Shown here one piece after another: positions 7,487 through 14,820 of a DNA stretch of 19,778 nt (positions are counted from its first letter, which is position 1; each line of letters opens with the position of its first letter). The position numbers and the translations under genes were made by a program. Below the pieces are notes generated by a model that saw nothing but the letters and a program-made list of their open reading frames with translations, was not told the DNA's origin and ran no database searches. This DNA comes from JAIRTY01 sp050257395 (GTDB taxonomy: Bacteria; Actinomycetota; Actinomycetes; Streptosporangiales; Streptosporangiaceae): NCBI GenBank assembly GCA_050257395.1, contig JBLMWU010000315.1, positions 1-19,778 on the forward strand, given 5' to 3'.

Positions 7487-8500
7487 TCATCCGGGTGGTT
7501 CCGCGGGCCCTCCGGCCCGCCCGGGCCGGGGCGCAGTGCGGCTCCCCGGGTCGGTGCGGCTGAGGGCTGCGCCCCGGTGGCTCGCCCGGGCCGACAGGGT
7601 TTTCGCGCCGGCGGCGAGGGCGCCGAGGATGACCTCGACGGAAGGGCGGCGGACGCTGGCCGCGCGGGCGACCGCGTAGACGTCGCGGGCCGGGACCGGG
7701 CCGGGCAGCTCCCGGACGGCGACCCGGCCCTCCCCGGCGGCCAGCGCCAGCCGGGGCACCGCCGCCACCCCGGCCCCCCGGGCCACCAGGCTGATCACGG
7801 TGCCCAGGCCCTCGAACTCCCACGGCACGGCGGGGGCCCCGCCCTCGGCCGCCAGCAGCCGGTCCGCGGCCTCCCGGGACGGCTCCCCGGCCGGGGCGGC
7901 CATCCAGCGGCTGGTCTCCCGCAGCCTGCGCAGGTCCACCGGGACCGCGGGATCGGCGAGCCGGTGGCCGCGGGGCACGATCAGCACCAGCGGGTCGCGC
8001 AGCAGCGGGTAGTAGCGCAGCAGGGCCGGCTCGGTCTCCGCGAGCCGGCCGGACCAGTCGTCGGCGATCGCGACATCGGCCTCCCCCGAGCGCACCCGGC
8101 GGATCCCCTCGCCGGGCGCGGCCTGCTGGAACAGCAGGGTCAGCGCCTGGTGCGCCCGCAGGCTGCGCACCAGGGTGGGCGCGAAGGCCACCGCGGCGGT
8201 CGGGAACGCCGTGACGGTCACCCGCCCGGACGGCTCGCGCGCCTCCGCGGACAGGTCCGCCTCGGCCGCCTCCACCTGGGCCAGGATGATCTCGGCGTGC
8301 ACGGCGAGCCGCCGCCCGGCGTCGGTGAGCTCCACCGACCGGGCCGCCCGGTCCAGCAGCGTGGCGCCGGCCTCCCGCTCCAGCGCGGACAGCTGCTGGG
8401 ACACCGCGGACGGGGTGTAGCCGAGGGCGGCCGCAGTGGCGGCAATCGTACCCCTGTCCGCAAATTCCATGAGCAACCGCAGGCGATGCAGATCGAGCAT
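7487..8500 (-). CDS. LysR-family transcriptional regulator
   Basis: The 337-residue protein has the N-terminal LysR winged helix-turn-helix (about residues 3-60; core ATAAALGYTPSAVSQQLSALE) followed by a substrate-binding-like effector domain (about 88-300; VTVTAFPTAAVAFAPTLV, GEADVAIADD). The last ~35 residues are an Arg/Pro/Gly-rich tail of doubtful importance. It is transcribed away from the aminotransferase gene across a 151-bp gap, the usual arrangement in which a LysR protein controls both itself and the divergent target. A GGAGG on the minus strand (8518-8514) lies 13 bases before the ATG, longer than ideal. The ligand is unknown; an amino or keto acid used by the neighbouring enzyme is a reasonable guess. 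Confidence 0.92.
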   Translation of the reverse strand: MLDLHRLRLLMEFADRGTIAATAAALGYTPSAVSQQLSALEREAGATLLDRAARSVELTDAGRRLAVHAEIILAQVEAAEADLSAEAREPSGRVTVTAFPTAAVAFAPTLVRSLRAHQALTLLFQQAAPGEGIRRVRSGEADVAIADDWSGRLAETEPALLRYYPLLRDPLVLIVPRGHRLADPAVPVDLRRLRETSRWMAAPAGEPSREAADRLLAAEGGAPAVPWEFEGLGTVISLVARGAGVAAVPRLALAAGEGRVAVRELPGPVPARDVYAVARAASVRRPSVEVILGALAAGAKTLSARASHRGAALSRTDPGSRTAPRPGRAGGPAEPPG

Positions 8501-8651
8501 AAGAAGAGCTTAACCTCCACAACAGTGATCCTCGCTTGTACTTACGCATATCTGCAGGCATGCTGGTCAGAGTGTCGGAATGATGGCACTAGCAAGGACG
8601 GCGCAGCGCGGCACCGTCAGGTTCAAGCCCCGCAGCAAGGAGCACGACACC
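8501..8651. promoter_or_regulatory. divergent lysR/aminotransferase control region
   Basis: This gap is less GC-rich than its surroundings around 8511-8560. A TTGTAC hexamer at 8536-8541 could be a -35 for the aminotransferase, but the matching -10 (CATGCT at 8559) is poor. AAGGAG at 8637-8642, 9 bases before ATG 8652, is a strong ribosome site that fixes the aminotransferase start. I could not define a clear T-N11-A LysR box. Confidence 0.35.
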
Positions 8652-10145
8652 ATGTCCATGGCTGTTGCAGCCATGTCCGAAACCCGTCCTAGCGAAGACC
8701 AGAACCCGGAGGCCGACAGAGACACCCCGGCAGTCGCGAGCCTGGCGCCCGCCCCCAGCCCCGCCTCGCAGACCCCGTCCGGCCCCCCGGCCCCGTTCGG
8801 CCAGGCCAACGGCCACCGGGTGCCCGCTAACGGTCACCGGGTGCCCGCCAACGGCCGCCGGCGGCCCGTCAGCGTCCGGCAGCCCGGCGCCATCCCCGTG
8901 TCCGCCACCCTGGCGGCCAACGAGATCCTGATGCGCAAGCAGCTGGCTGGCGAGCCGGTCGTGCCGCTGGCCTTCGGTGAGGCGGGCCTGCCCGCGCACC
9001 CGGCCCTGCGGGACGCGCTGGCCGCGGCGTCCTGCGGCGGCACCGCCTACGGGCCGGTGGCCGGCCTGCCGGTGCTGCGCGAGGCGGCCGCGGGCTACTG
9101 GTCCCGGCGTGGCCTGCCCACCACCCCGGACAGCGTGGTGGCCGGGCCCGGCAGCAAGGCCCTGCTGTTCGGGCTGCTGCTGGCCATCGGCACCGACGTG
9201 GCCGTCGCCCAGCCCAGCTGGGTGAGCTACGCGGCCCAGGCGGCCATGATCGGCGCCCGCCCCCACTTCGTGCCCCCGCCGCCCGGCGAGGGCGGGGTCT
9301 GCGATCCCGCCCTGCTCGCGGCGGCGGTCAAGGAGGCCGCCGCCGACGGGCGCCGGATCGGCGCCGTGATCGTGACCCTGCCCGACAACCCCACCGGGCA
9401 GCTCGCCCAGCCGGGCACCGTCCGCGCCCTCGCCGAGGTGGCCGAGGAGCACGACCTGGTGATCCTCTCCGATGAGATCTACCGGGATCTGGTCTACGAC
9501 ACCGCGCCGGCGTTCCTCAGCCCGGCCATGGTCGCGCCCGAGCGCACCGTGGTCACCACCGCCCTGAGCAAGAACCTCGCCCTGGGCGGCTGGCGGGTCG
9601 GCGTGGCCCGGCTCCCGGGCGGCCCGCTGGGCCGCTCGCTGCGGGACCGGCTGCTCGGGATCGGCAGCGAGATCTGGTCGTCCACGGCCGGCCCCGTTCA
9701 GGAGGCCGCGGCACTCGCCTTCCGCGAGCCCCCGGAGCTGGCCGAGCGGGTGGCGCGCAGCCGGGCGCTGCATGAAGCGGTCTCCAGGGCCACGGCGGCG
9801 GCGTTCGCGTCCGCCGGTGCGGCGGTCCCCGAGCCGCAGGCCGCGTTCTACCTGTATCCGGACTTCGCCCCGTGGCGCGAGCACCTGGCTGACCGGTACC
9901 GCGTGACCACCGGCGCCGGGCTGGCCAGCCTGCTGCTCGAGCGGTACGGCATGGGCGTGCTGCCCGCGAGCGCGTTCGGCGAGGGCGAGTCCGCGCTGCG
10001 GATGCGGGTGGCCACCGGGCTGCTGTACGGGGAGACCGACGCCGAGCGGGAGTCCGCCCTGGCCGCGGCCGACCCGGTCGCCCTGCCCTGGATCGCCGCC
10101 CGGCTCGGCCGGATCGGGGAGGTCCTGACCGACCTCGCCCCCTGA
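8652..10145 (+). CDS. pyridoxal-phosphate aminotransferase, class I/II, with long N-terminal extension
   Basis: The 497-residue protein is a fold-type I PLP enzyme that should transfer an amino group between an amino acid and a 2-oxo acid in the cytosol. The core runs from about residue 78: substrate-loop AYGPVAGLPVLREAAAGYW, cofactor-contacting LPDNPTGQ and LSDEIYRDLVY, the Schiff-base K307 in TALSKNLALGGWRVG, and the carboxylate-binding Arg in LRMRVATG. Residues 1-77 are Pro/Ala/Ser-rich and carry a triple NGHRVPA repeat; this extension is unusual for the family. The start at 8652 rests on the AAGGAG ribosome site; an upstream ATG pair at 8580/8583 has none. Divergent from a LysR gene that probably regulates it. 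Substrate cannot be read from sequence. Confidence 0.9.
   Translation: MSMAVAAMSETRPSEDQNPEADRDTPAVASLAPAPSPASQTPSGPPAPFGQANGHRVPANGHRVPANGRRRPVSVRQPGAIPVSATLAANEILMRKQLAGEPVVPLAFGEAGLPAHPALRDALAAASCGGTAYGPVAGLPVLREAAAGYWSRRGLPTTPDSVVAGPGSKALLFGLLLAIGTDVAVAQPSWVSYAAQAAMIGARPHFVPPPPGEGGVCDPALLAAAVKEAAADGRRIGAVIVTLPDNPTGQLAQPGTVRALAEVAEEHDLVILSDEIYRDLVYDTAPAFLSPAMVAPERTVVTTALSKNLALGGWRVGVARLPGGPLGRSLRDRLLGIGSEIWSSTAGPVQEAAALAFREPPELAERVARSRALHEAVSRATAAAFASAGAAVPEPQAAFYLYPDFAPWREHLADRYRVTTGAGLASLLLERYGMGVLPASAFGEGESALRMRVATGLLYGETDAERESALAAADPVALPWIAARLGRIGEVLTDLAP
8808..8870 (+). repeat. 21-bp tandem repeat (three copies) in the aminotransferase extension
   Basis: Units at 8808-8828 and 8829-8849 encode identical NGHRVPA heptapeptides and differ at two synonymous bases; the third unit at 8850-8870 has diverged to NGRRRPV. 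In frame with the gene, ahead of the catalytic core. Confidence 0.75.
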
Positions 10146-10151
10146 CAGGCT

Positions 10152-10417
10152 CTGGCCGGCCTCAGCCCCCGGGGAGGCCGGCCAGCCCCGCCCCCCGCAG
10201 GCCTGGCAGCCCCGCCCCCCGGAAGCTGCCTTCCCCCGAGGCCCCGGCCGGTCTCACCCCCGCGGAGACCGGCCATCCCCCAGGGGCCCGGGCGGCCTCG
10301 CCCCCGAGAGGCTGCCCACCCAGAGACCTGGCCGGTCTCGCCCCCCTCCCCCCGAAGGAGGCCGGCCAGCCAGCCGCCGGCTGCGGGGCCCGCCCGTTCC
10401 CCCGCGGGCGGTCCCGC
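10152..10417. repeat. array of C-loop hairpins in a convergent intergenic gap
   Basis: Successive inverted repeats fill the gap. HP1 is 10152-10163/10174-10185 (12 bp). HP2 is 10205-10210/10225-10230 (6 bp). HP3 is 10246-10255/10265-10274 (10 bp). HP4 is 10290-10299/10308-10317 (10 bp, one G.U). HP5 is 10328-10339/10358-10369 (12 bp, one G.U). HP6 is 10382-10396/10405-10417 (7 + 6 bp with a small bulge). Each loop contains at least CCCCC. Stems of HP1, HP3 and HP5 share GGCCGGYCTC, showing the units are related by descent though degenerate. The sequence is gene-free; it may be a multi-hairpin terminator or a repeat family. Confidence 0.65.
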
Positions 10418-10444
10418 ACCGGCGGCCCGCCCTCTCCCGCGGCA

Positions 10445-10477
10445 CTGCCCGGCGTCCCTCTCGTGGACGCCGGGCAG
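10445..10477. terminator. 13-bp hairpin, probable bidirectional terminator
   Basis: Perfect inverted repeat 10445-10457 with 10465-10477 (TGCCCGGCGTCC arm) around a 7-base loop. It differs from the array just upstream in loop sequence and lies between the aminotransferase stop (10145) and the convergent esterase stop (10603). No T-tract follows. Confidence 0.55.
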
Positions 10478-10537
10478 CGTCATGCCGGAGCAGAGGACTC
10501 ACGCCAGGCGAAGACAACCCGCCCTGCGCACTGCTGT

Positions 10538-10558
10538 CCGCCGGATGCGGGCCGGCGG
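10538..10558 (-). terminator. possible terminator hairpin after the GDSL esterase
   Basis: A 7-bp GC-only stem, 10538-10544 with 10552-10558 (CCGCCGG arm), with a 7-base loop, placed 45 bases past the esterase stop in its transcription direction. No T-run; support is positional. Confidence 0.35.
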
Positions 10559-10602
10559 GCTTTCATCGGGTGGTCTGCCCTGGCGGCCTGCTGGGGCCGC
10601 GG

Positions 10603-11382
10603 TCAGAACGGCAGCAGCTCGGGACGCTTGGGGTCGAGGTCGTCGCCGGAGGACACCCCGCGCACGCGGCGGGCCACCCAGGGAGCCGCGTGCCGGCGGG
10701 CCCAGCGCACGTCCATCTGCCGGGCGGCCAGCCAGGCCCGGGCGCCGGAGGACGTGAGTCCCTCGCTGGCGGGCCACGGCTCGCGCCAGTCCTCGGCGAC
10801 CGGGACACCCGCTACCTCGCAGGCGCGCAGCGCCACCCGCCGGTGCGCGTCGGGCGTCAGGTGCAGCCGGTCGGCGCTCCAGGCCCGCGGGTCCCGCAGC
10901 ACGTCCATGGCCCACAGGTCGACCACGTGGCAGCCGTGCCGGTCCGCGATGACGCGCAGGTGCATGTTGAACGCGGCGACCTTGCCGCGGATGAGCCGCA
11001 GCACCGGGAAGCGGGGGTCGAAGCCGGTGAACATCATCACCTGGCAGCCGGACATCAGCAGGGTGCGCACGACCTCGTCGAAATGCTCCGCCAGCGTGTC
11101 CGGGTCGGTCCGCGGCCGCAGCATGTCGTTGCCGCCCGCGGCGATGCTGACCAGGTCCGGTGCCATCGCGATGGCCAGCGGCACCTGCTCGTCGGCGACC
11201 TCCCGCAGCACCTTGCCGCGCACCGCCAGGTTGGCGTAGCGCAGCCCTGGCCGGTGCTGCGCCAGCTGCTCCGCGAACCGGTCCGCCCAGCCGCGATAAC
11301 CGGCCTGGTCATCGCGCGGGTCATCCAGGCCTTCGGTGAAACTGTCCCCCAGCGCGACATAGGACGCGATCTCCACAGCCAC
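10603..11382 (-). CDS. GDSL/SGNH-family esterase or lipase
   Basis: The 259-residue hydrolase shows all four SGNH blocks: nucleophile S14 in ALGDSFTEG, G56 in AVRGK (oxyanion), N85 in AAGGNDM, and D171/H174 in SADRLHLTPDAH. Members cleave esters of lipids, acetylated sugars or other small substrates. No signal peptide is apparent, so it is probably cytosolic. The GTG at 11382 is chosen because GGAGG lies 8 bases before it; an in-frame GTG at 11397 would overlap that ribosome site. Residues from about 200 (WPASEGLTSSGARAW to the end) form a basic C-terminal tail beyond the core fold. It lies 93 bases downstream of the MFS gene on the same strand and may share its transcript or use its own promoter at 11450-11479. 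Substrate unknown. Confidence 0.9.
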   Translation of the reverse strand: MAVEIASYVALGDSFTEGLDDPRDDQAGYRGWADRFAEQLAQHRPGLRYANLAVRGKVLREVADEQVPLAIAMAPDLVSIAAGGNDMLRPRTDPDTLAEHFDEVVRTLLMSGCQVMMFTGFDPRFPVLRLIRGKVAAFNMHLRVIADRHGCHVVDLWAMDVLRDPRAWSADRLHLTPDAHRRVALRACEVAGVPVAEDWREPWPASEGLTSSGARAWLAARQMDVRWARRHAAPWVARRVRGVSSGDDLDPKRPELLPF

Positions 11383-11449
11383 GGCACCTGCCTCCACTTC
11401 CCCGCTCCTGCGCCCCGTACCCCGTGTGTCTCATTCCCCACGGGCTATC

Positions 11450-11479
11450 AGCGTACGCCGGGGCTGTGACCAGCGTTAA
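11450..11479 (-). promoter_or_regulatory. possible promoter of the GDSL esterase
   Basis: On the minus strand TTAACG (11479-11474) and TACGCT (11455-11450) are separated by 18 bases, resembling a housekeeping sigma -35/-10 pair. The -35 overlaps the stop codon of the MFS gene, leaving a leader of about 60 bases before GTG 11382. Pattern only. Confidence 0.3.
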
Positions 11480-12828
11480 GGAAGAGTTGCGGGCGCCTGG
11501 CCGCCCGCTGGCCGCGCACCGGCCTGCTCGTGCCCGCCGGCCTGCTCGTGCCCGGTGGCCTGCTCGGCCGCGGTCAGGAAGCGGTGCCCGCTGGCCAGGA
11601 TGGCGATCCCGGCGGCCACCGCGGCCAGGCCCACGTAGAACGGCACCTGCAGCCCGGCGCTGGCCGCCAGCCTGCCCGCCACGTACGGGGCGAGCCCGGC
11701 GCCGATGAACCGGACGAAGCCGTAGGCGGCCGACGCCACCGGCCGCTCGACCGGGGCCACCGTCATCACCGCCTGGGTGGTCACCGTGTTGTTGACGCCG
11801 ATGAACGCGCCCGAGGCGATCACCGCGCCGATCAGCACCGGCTGGTCGGTGACGCCCAGCGCGATGATCAGGATGTCCACCGCGAACAGGGACAGGTTGA
11901 GGTACAGCGTGCGGGCCACCCCCAGCCTGCGCTCCAGCCGGGGGGCGACGACGATCGCGAACACCGCGACCAGCAGGCCCCACCCGGTGAAGACGTAGCC
12001 GAGCTTGTGCGCGTCCAGGTTCATCGGGAACGGCGCGAACCCGAGCACGGTGAAGAACGCCCAGTTGTAGCAGAGCGCGGTCAGCCCCATGGTGAGCAGC
12101 CCGCGGTGGCGCAGCGCCTTCAGCGGGGCCGTGATCGAGGTGCGCTGCGGCGGCGGCGGTGTCCTGCCGACCAGCACGAGCGTGGCGATCAGCGAGATAG
12201 ACATCAGCACGCTCACGCCGAAGAACGGCCCGCGCCAGCTGATCGCGCCGAGCTCGCCGCCGAGCAGCGGGCCGAGCGCGATGCCGATGCCCAGCGCCGT
12301 CTCATACAGGATGATCGCCCCGGCGAACCCGCCGCTGGCGAAGGCCACGATCACCGCCAGCGAGGTGGCGATGAACAGGGCGTTCCCCAGCCCCCAGCCG
12401 GCCCGGTACCCGACGATCTGCCCGATCCCGTGCGACGACCCGGCCAGCGCGCTGAACGCCACGACCAGCACCAGCCCGGTGACCAGAGTCCGCTTGGCGC
12501 CGATCCGGCTGGACACCCACCCGGTGATCAGCATCGCCACCGCGGTGACCACCAGGTAGCTAGTGAACAGCAGCTCCACCTGGGCGGGCGTGGCGTGCAG
12601 CTTGGCCCGCAGCGCGGGCAGGATCGGGTCCACCAGCCCGATCCCCATGAACGAGATCACGCAGGCGAACGCGACGGCCCAGACCCCTCTCGGCTGCCGG
12701 AACGGATGCTCTCTCATCGGGCCCGCGCTCGCCTCCGAGGTACCTGCAGGCGAATCGCTCGTCAGTCCAGGCGGCGCGCCCGTTTGGGCCGCCCGGGCTG
12801 GGCGCCATGGGCGCTTCGGATTGGTCAT
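11476..12828 (-). CDS. MFS drug-efflux-type transporter coupled to marR
   Basis: The 450-residue protein has about 12 membrane segments between residues 48 and 420. FMGIGLVDPILPALRAKL at helix 1 and the loop GWVSSRIGAKRTLVTG (motif A-like) place it in the DHA1 drug:proton antiporter group. The first ~45 residues and the last ~35 (repeated GHEQAG) are hydrophilic and low in complexity. Its ATG overlaps the marR stop as ATGA (12828-12825), so translation is coupled. A MarR gene directly upstream commonly represses such an exporter until a phenolic or antibiotic ligand binds. Substrate unknown. Confidence 0.9.
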   Translation of the reverse strand: MTNPKRPWRPARAAQTGAPPGLTSDSPAGTSEASAGPMREHPFRQPRGVWAVAFACVISFMGIGLVDPILPALRAKLHATPAQVELLFTSYLVVTAVAMLITGWVSSRIGAKRTLVTGLVLVVAFSALAGSSHGIGQIVGYRAGWGLGNALFIATSLAVIVAFASGGFAGAIILYETALGIGIALGPLLGGELGAISWRGPFFGVSVLMSISLIATLVLVGRTPPPPQRTSITAPLKALRHRGLLTMGLTALCYNWAFFTVLGFAPFPMNLDAHKLGYVFTGWGLLVAVFAIVVAPRLERRLGVARTLYLNLSLFAVDILIIALGVTDQPVLIGAVIASGAFIGVNNTVTTQAVMTVAPVERPVASAAYGFVRFIGAGLAPYVAGRLAASAGLQVPFYVGLAAVAAGIAILASGHRFLTAAEQATGHEQAGGHEQAGARPAGGQAPATLP

Positions 12829-13259
12829 GCGAGCTCCCCGAGGTGCTGCAGGGCCGGGAGGGCGGCGGCCAGCGCGGCCTGGTCATGGTCGGACAGAACG
12901 GCGTACATCTCCGCGAAGGCCTGCGCCCGGACTTCGCGCCTGCGTGCAATCAGGGCCTCGCCCTCGGGGGTGACCCGCACGTTGACCACCCGGGCGTCCG
13001 CCGGGTCGCTGAGCCGCTCGACCAGGCCGCGGGCTTCGAGCCGGGAGACCAGCTGGGTCATGGCGGGCTGGGTGACGTGTTCCAGGGCGGCGAGTTCGGT
13101 GAGGCGGCAGGCCCCGTCTCGCCAGAGGCGGCTGAGGGTGAACACCGCCGTGGAACTGAGCTCACCCGGCACGGCGAACCGCCGCCACAGGGAGACGAGC
13201 CGTTCCAGGGCCGACGCGAGGTCACGGCACTCGCGCCTGGGAGCTTCGGTGAGGGGCAC
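12825..13259 (-). CDS. MarR-family transcriptional regulator
   Basis: The 144-residue protein has the usual MarR length and winged helix: LSSTAVFTLSRLWRDGACRLTELA, then recognition-helix region VTQPAMTQLVSRLEARGLVER and the wing DPADARVVNVRVTPEG. It should bind a palindromic operator as a dimer and most likely represses itself and the coupled MFS gene. The GTG at 13259 is the only plausible start, since an in-frame TAA lies just upstream (13266-13264). The strong AAGGAGG on the minus strand (13294-13288) is 28 bases away, too far to serve this GTG directly; it precedes a three-codon ATG-ATA-CAT-TAA frame (13275-13264). Confidence 0.92.
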   Translation of the reverse strand: MPLTEAPRRECRDLASALERLVSLWRRFAVPGELSSTAVFTLSRLWRDGACRLTELAALEHVTQPAMTQLVSRLEARGLVERLSDPADARVVNVRVTPEGEALIARRREVRAQAFAEMYAVLSDHDQAALAAALPALQHLGELA

Positions 13260-13263
13260 CTCG

Positions 13264-13302
13264 TTAATGTATCATGTGCTTATATATCCTCCTTATGCAT
13301 CT
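13264..13302. promoter_or_regulatory. AT-rich divergent promoter/operator ahead of marR
   Basis: This is the most AT-rich spot in the window. Three related decamers lie in line: TTAATGTATC (13264-13273), TTATATATCC (13280-13289) and TTATGCATCT (13293-13302), each with a near-palindromic AT core. On the minus strand it also reads TATATAAG, a good -10, and AAGGAGG. It separates marR from the divergent lipoprotein gene, so it may be the MarR operator. Identification is inference. Confidence 0.4.
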
Positions 13303-13394
13303 CTGTTCATCCTGGTCCCGTGCGGGCGCTGGGGCAGGGAACGCGAAGGGGGCGGCTGGCGCGGCACGCGCGCGGCATGCGGAAGACTGGCTCC

Positions 13395-14801
13395 ATGCGC
13401 GCGACCGTGCTCACGCTTGCCCTGGTCCTGTCCGGCTGCGCGGTGGCCGGGTGTGCCCCGTCAGCGAGCCCGCAGCCCTCGCCGGCCAGCACGGCGCCGT
13501 CCCAGCCGGCCGCCACCAGCGCGCCGTCCCTGCGGCCGGGCCCGCCGGTCGCCGCCCGGGACTGGCCCACCTACCACCGCACCGCCGCCCGCACGGGGGA
13601 CGCGCCCGGAACGCCCGCCGCGGGGCGGCTGGCCGTGGCCTGGACCCGGCACCTGGACGGCGCCGTCTACGGGCAGCCGCTGGCCGTCGGGAACCTGGTG
13701 ATCGCGGCGACCGAGGGCGACTCGGTGTACGGGCTGGACCGGGCCACCGGGCAGGTCCGCTGGCGGGCGCACACCGGCACCCCGGTGCCGCTGTCCAGCC
13801 TGCCGTGCGGCGACATCGACCCGCTCGGCATCACCGGCACCCCGGTCTACGACCCGGCGACCGGCCTGGTGTACGCCGTGGCCGAGACCACGGGGTACCG
13901 CCACGTGCTGGTGGGGGTCTCGGTCACCTCCGGCCGGGTCGAGGTGCGCCGGGACATTCCCACCCCGGACGGCCATCCTGCCAACGACCAGCAGCGGGCC
14001 GCGCTCGCCCTCGCGGCGGGCCGGGTGTACGTCGCGTTCGGCGGGCTGGAAGGCGACTGCGGCCCGTACCGCGGCTCGGTGGTGGGCGTCCCGGTGACCG
14101 GGCGCGGCCCGCTGGTGTCATACACGGTGCCCGCGGCCCGGGAGGCCGGCATCTGGGCGGCGGGCGGCCCGGTGGTGGGCCCCCGCGGCACGATCTACGT
14201 CAGCGTGGGCAACGGGGCCGCGACCGCGCCGCCGTTCGACGCCAGCGACTCGGTCACCGCGCTGTCGCCCCGGCTGCACCGGGTCGGCCTGTTCGCCCCC
14301 CGCAGCTGGGCCGACGACAACGCGAACGACCTGGACCTCGGCTCCTCCTCCCCGGCCCTGCTGGCCAACGGCACCATGCTGGCCGTCGGCAAGCGGGCCA
14401 TCGGCTACCTGCTGGACGCGGCCCGGCTGGGCGGCGTCGGCGGGCAGCGGGCGCAGGCACCGGTGTGCCCCGCCTACGGCGGCATGGCCGTCACCGGCAC
14501 CGTCGTGTACGTGCCCTGCCACGGGAACGGGGTCGCTGCCGTGGACACCGCCGGCGGCCATATCCGGGTCCGCTGGCACGGGCCCGCCGACGGCAACGGG
14601 TCCCCGGTGACCGGCGGCGGCGCCGTGTGGATCCCCGGAGTCGACACCGGGGTGCTCTACGAGCTGTCCCCCGCCACCGGCCGGGTCCGGCACCACGTCA
14701 GCCTCGGCTCGCCGCTCCCCCACTTCGCGTCGCCATCGCTGTCCGGCGACCTTGTCCTGGTGGGCACCATAAACGGGGTGACCGCCGTCCGCGGCGCCTG
14801 A
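13395..14801 (+). CDS. secreted lipoprotein with PQQ-type beta-propeller
   Basis: The 468-residue product starts with a short lipoprotein signal peptide: R2, hydrophobic TVLTLALVL, then lipobox LSGC (C15) with a second candidate VAGC (C20). A Ser/Pro/Ala-rich linker runs to about residue 50. The rest is a repeated-blade domain with PQQ-like signatures such as GDSVYGLDRATGQVRWR, TPVYDPATGLVYAVAE, GNGVAAVDTAGGHIRVRW and GVLYELSPATGRVRHH. Such propellers act as binding or scaffold modules outside the membrane; catalytic PQQ-dehydrogenase residues are not evident. ATG 13395 is favoured by GGAAG 9 bases upstream and because it gives a compact signal peptide; ATG 13377 would add six residues. Divergent from marR. 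Function unknown. Confidence 0.85.
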   Translation: MRATVLTLALVLSGCAVAGCAPSASPQPSPASTAPSQPAATSAPSLRPGPPVAARDWPTYHRTAARTGDAPGTPAAGRLAVAWTRHLDGAVYGQPLAVGNLVIAATEGDSVYGLDRATGQVRWRAHTGTPVPLSSLPCGDIDPLGITGTPVYDPATGLVYAVAETTGYRHVLVGVSVTSGRVEVRRDIPTPDGHPANDQQRAALALAAGRVYVAFGGLEGDCGPYRGSVVGVPVTGRGPLVSYTVPAAREAGIWAAGGPVVGPRGTIYVSVGNGAATAPPFDASDSVTALSPRLHRVGLFAPRSWADDNANDLDLGSSSPALLANGTMLAVGKRAIGYLLDAARLGGVGGQRAQAPVCPAYGGMAVTGTVVYVPCHGNGVAAVDTAGGHIRVRWHGPADGNGSPVTGGGAVWIPGVDTGVLYELSPATGRVRHHVSLGSPLPHFASPSLSGDLVLVGTINGVTAVRGA

Positions 14802-14820
14802 CACACGGCAGACTTGACCC

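Noticed and set aside
8613..8640. GGTTCAAGCCC resembling a tRNA T-loop
   Set aside because: The flanking bases do not form a T-stem, and no acceptor, D or anticodon arm can be placed around it.
8580..8651. Upstream ATG pair (8580/8583) as the aminotransferase start
   Set aside because: It has no ribosome site and adds unconserved basic residues; ATG 8652 follows AAGGAG at good spacing.
10152..10417. CRISPR array
   Set aside because: Units are palindromic but degenerate and irregularly spaced, spacers are not unique sequences of constant length, and no cas gene is present.
10463..11239. Plus-strand open frame of about 258 codons opposite the GDSL esterase
   Set aside because: Ser/Arg-rich translation without motifs; the minus strand encodes a complete SGNH hydrolase with all four catalytic blocks.
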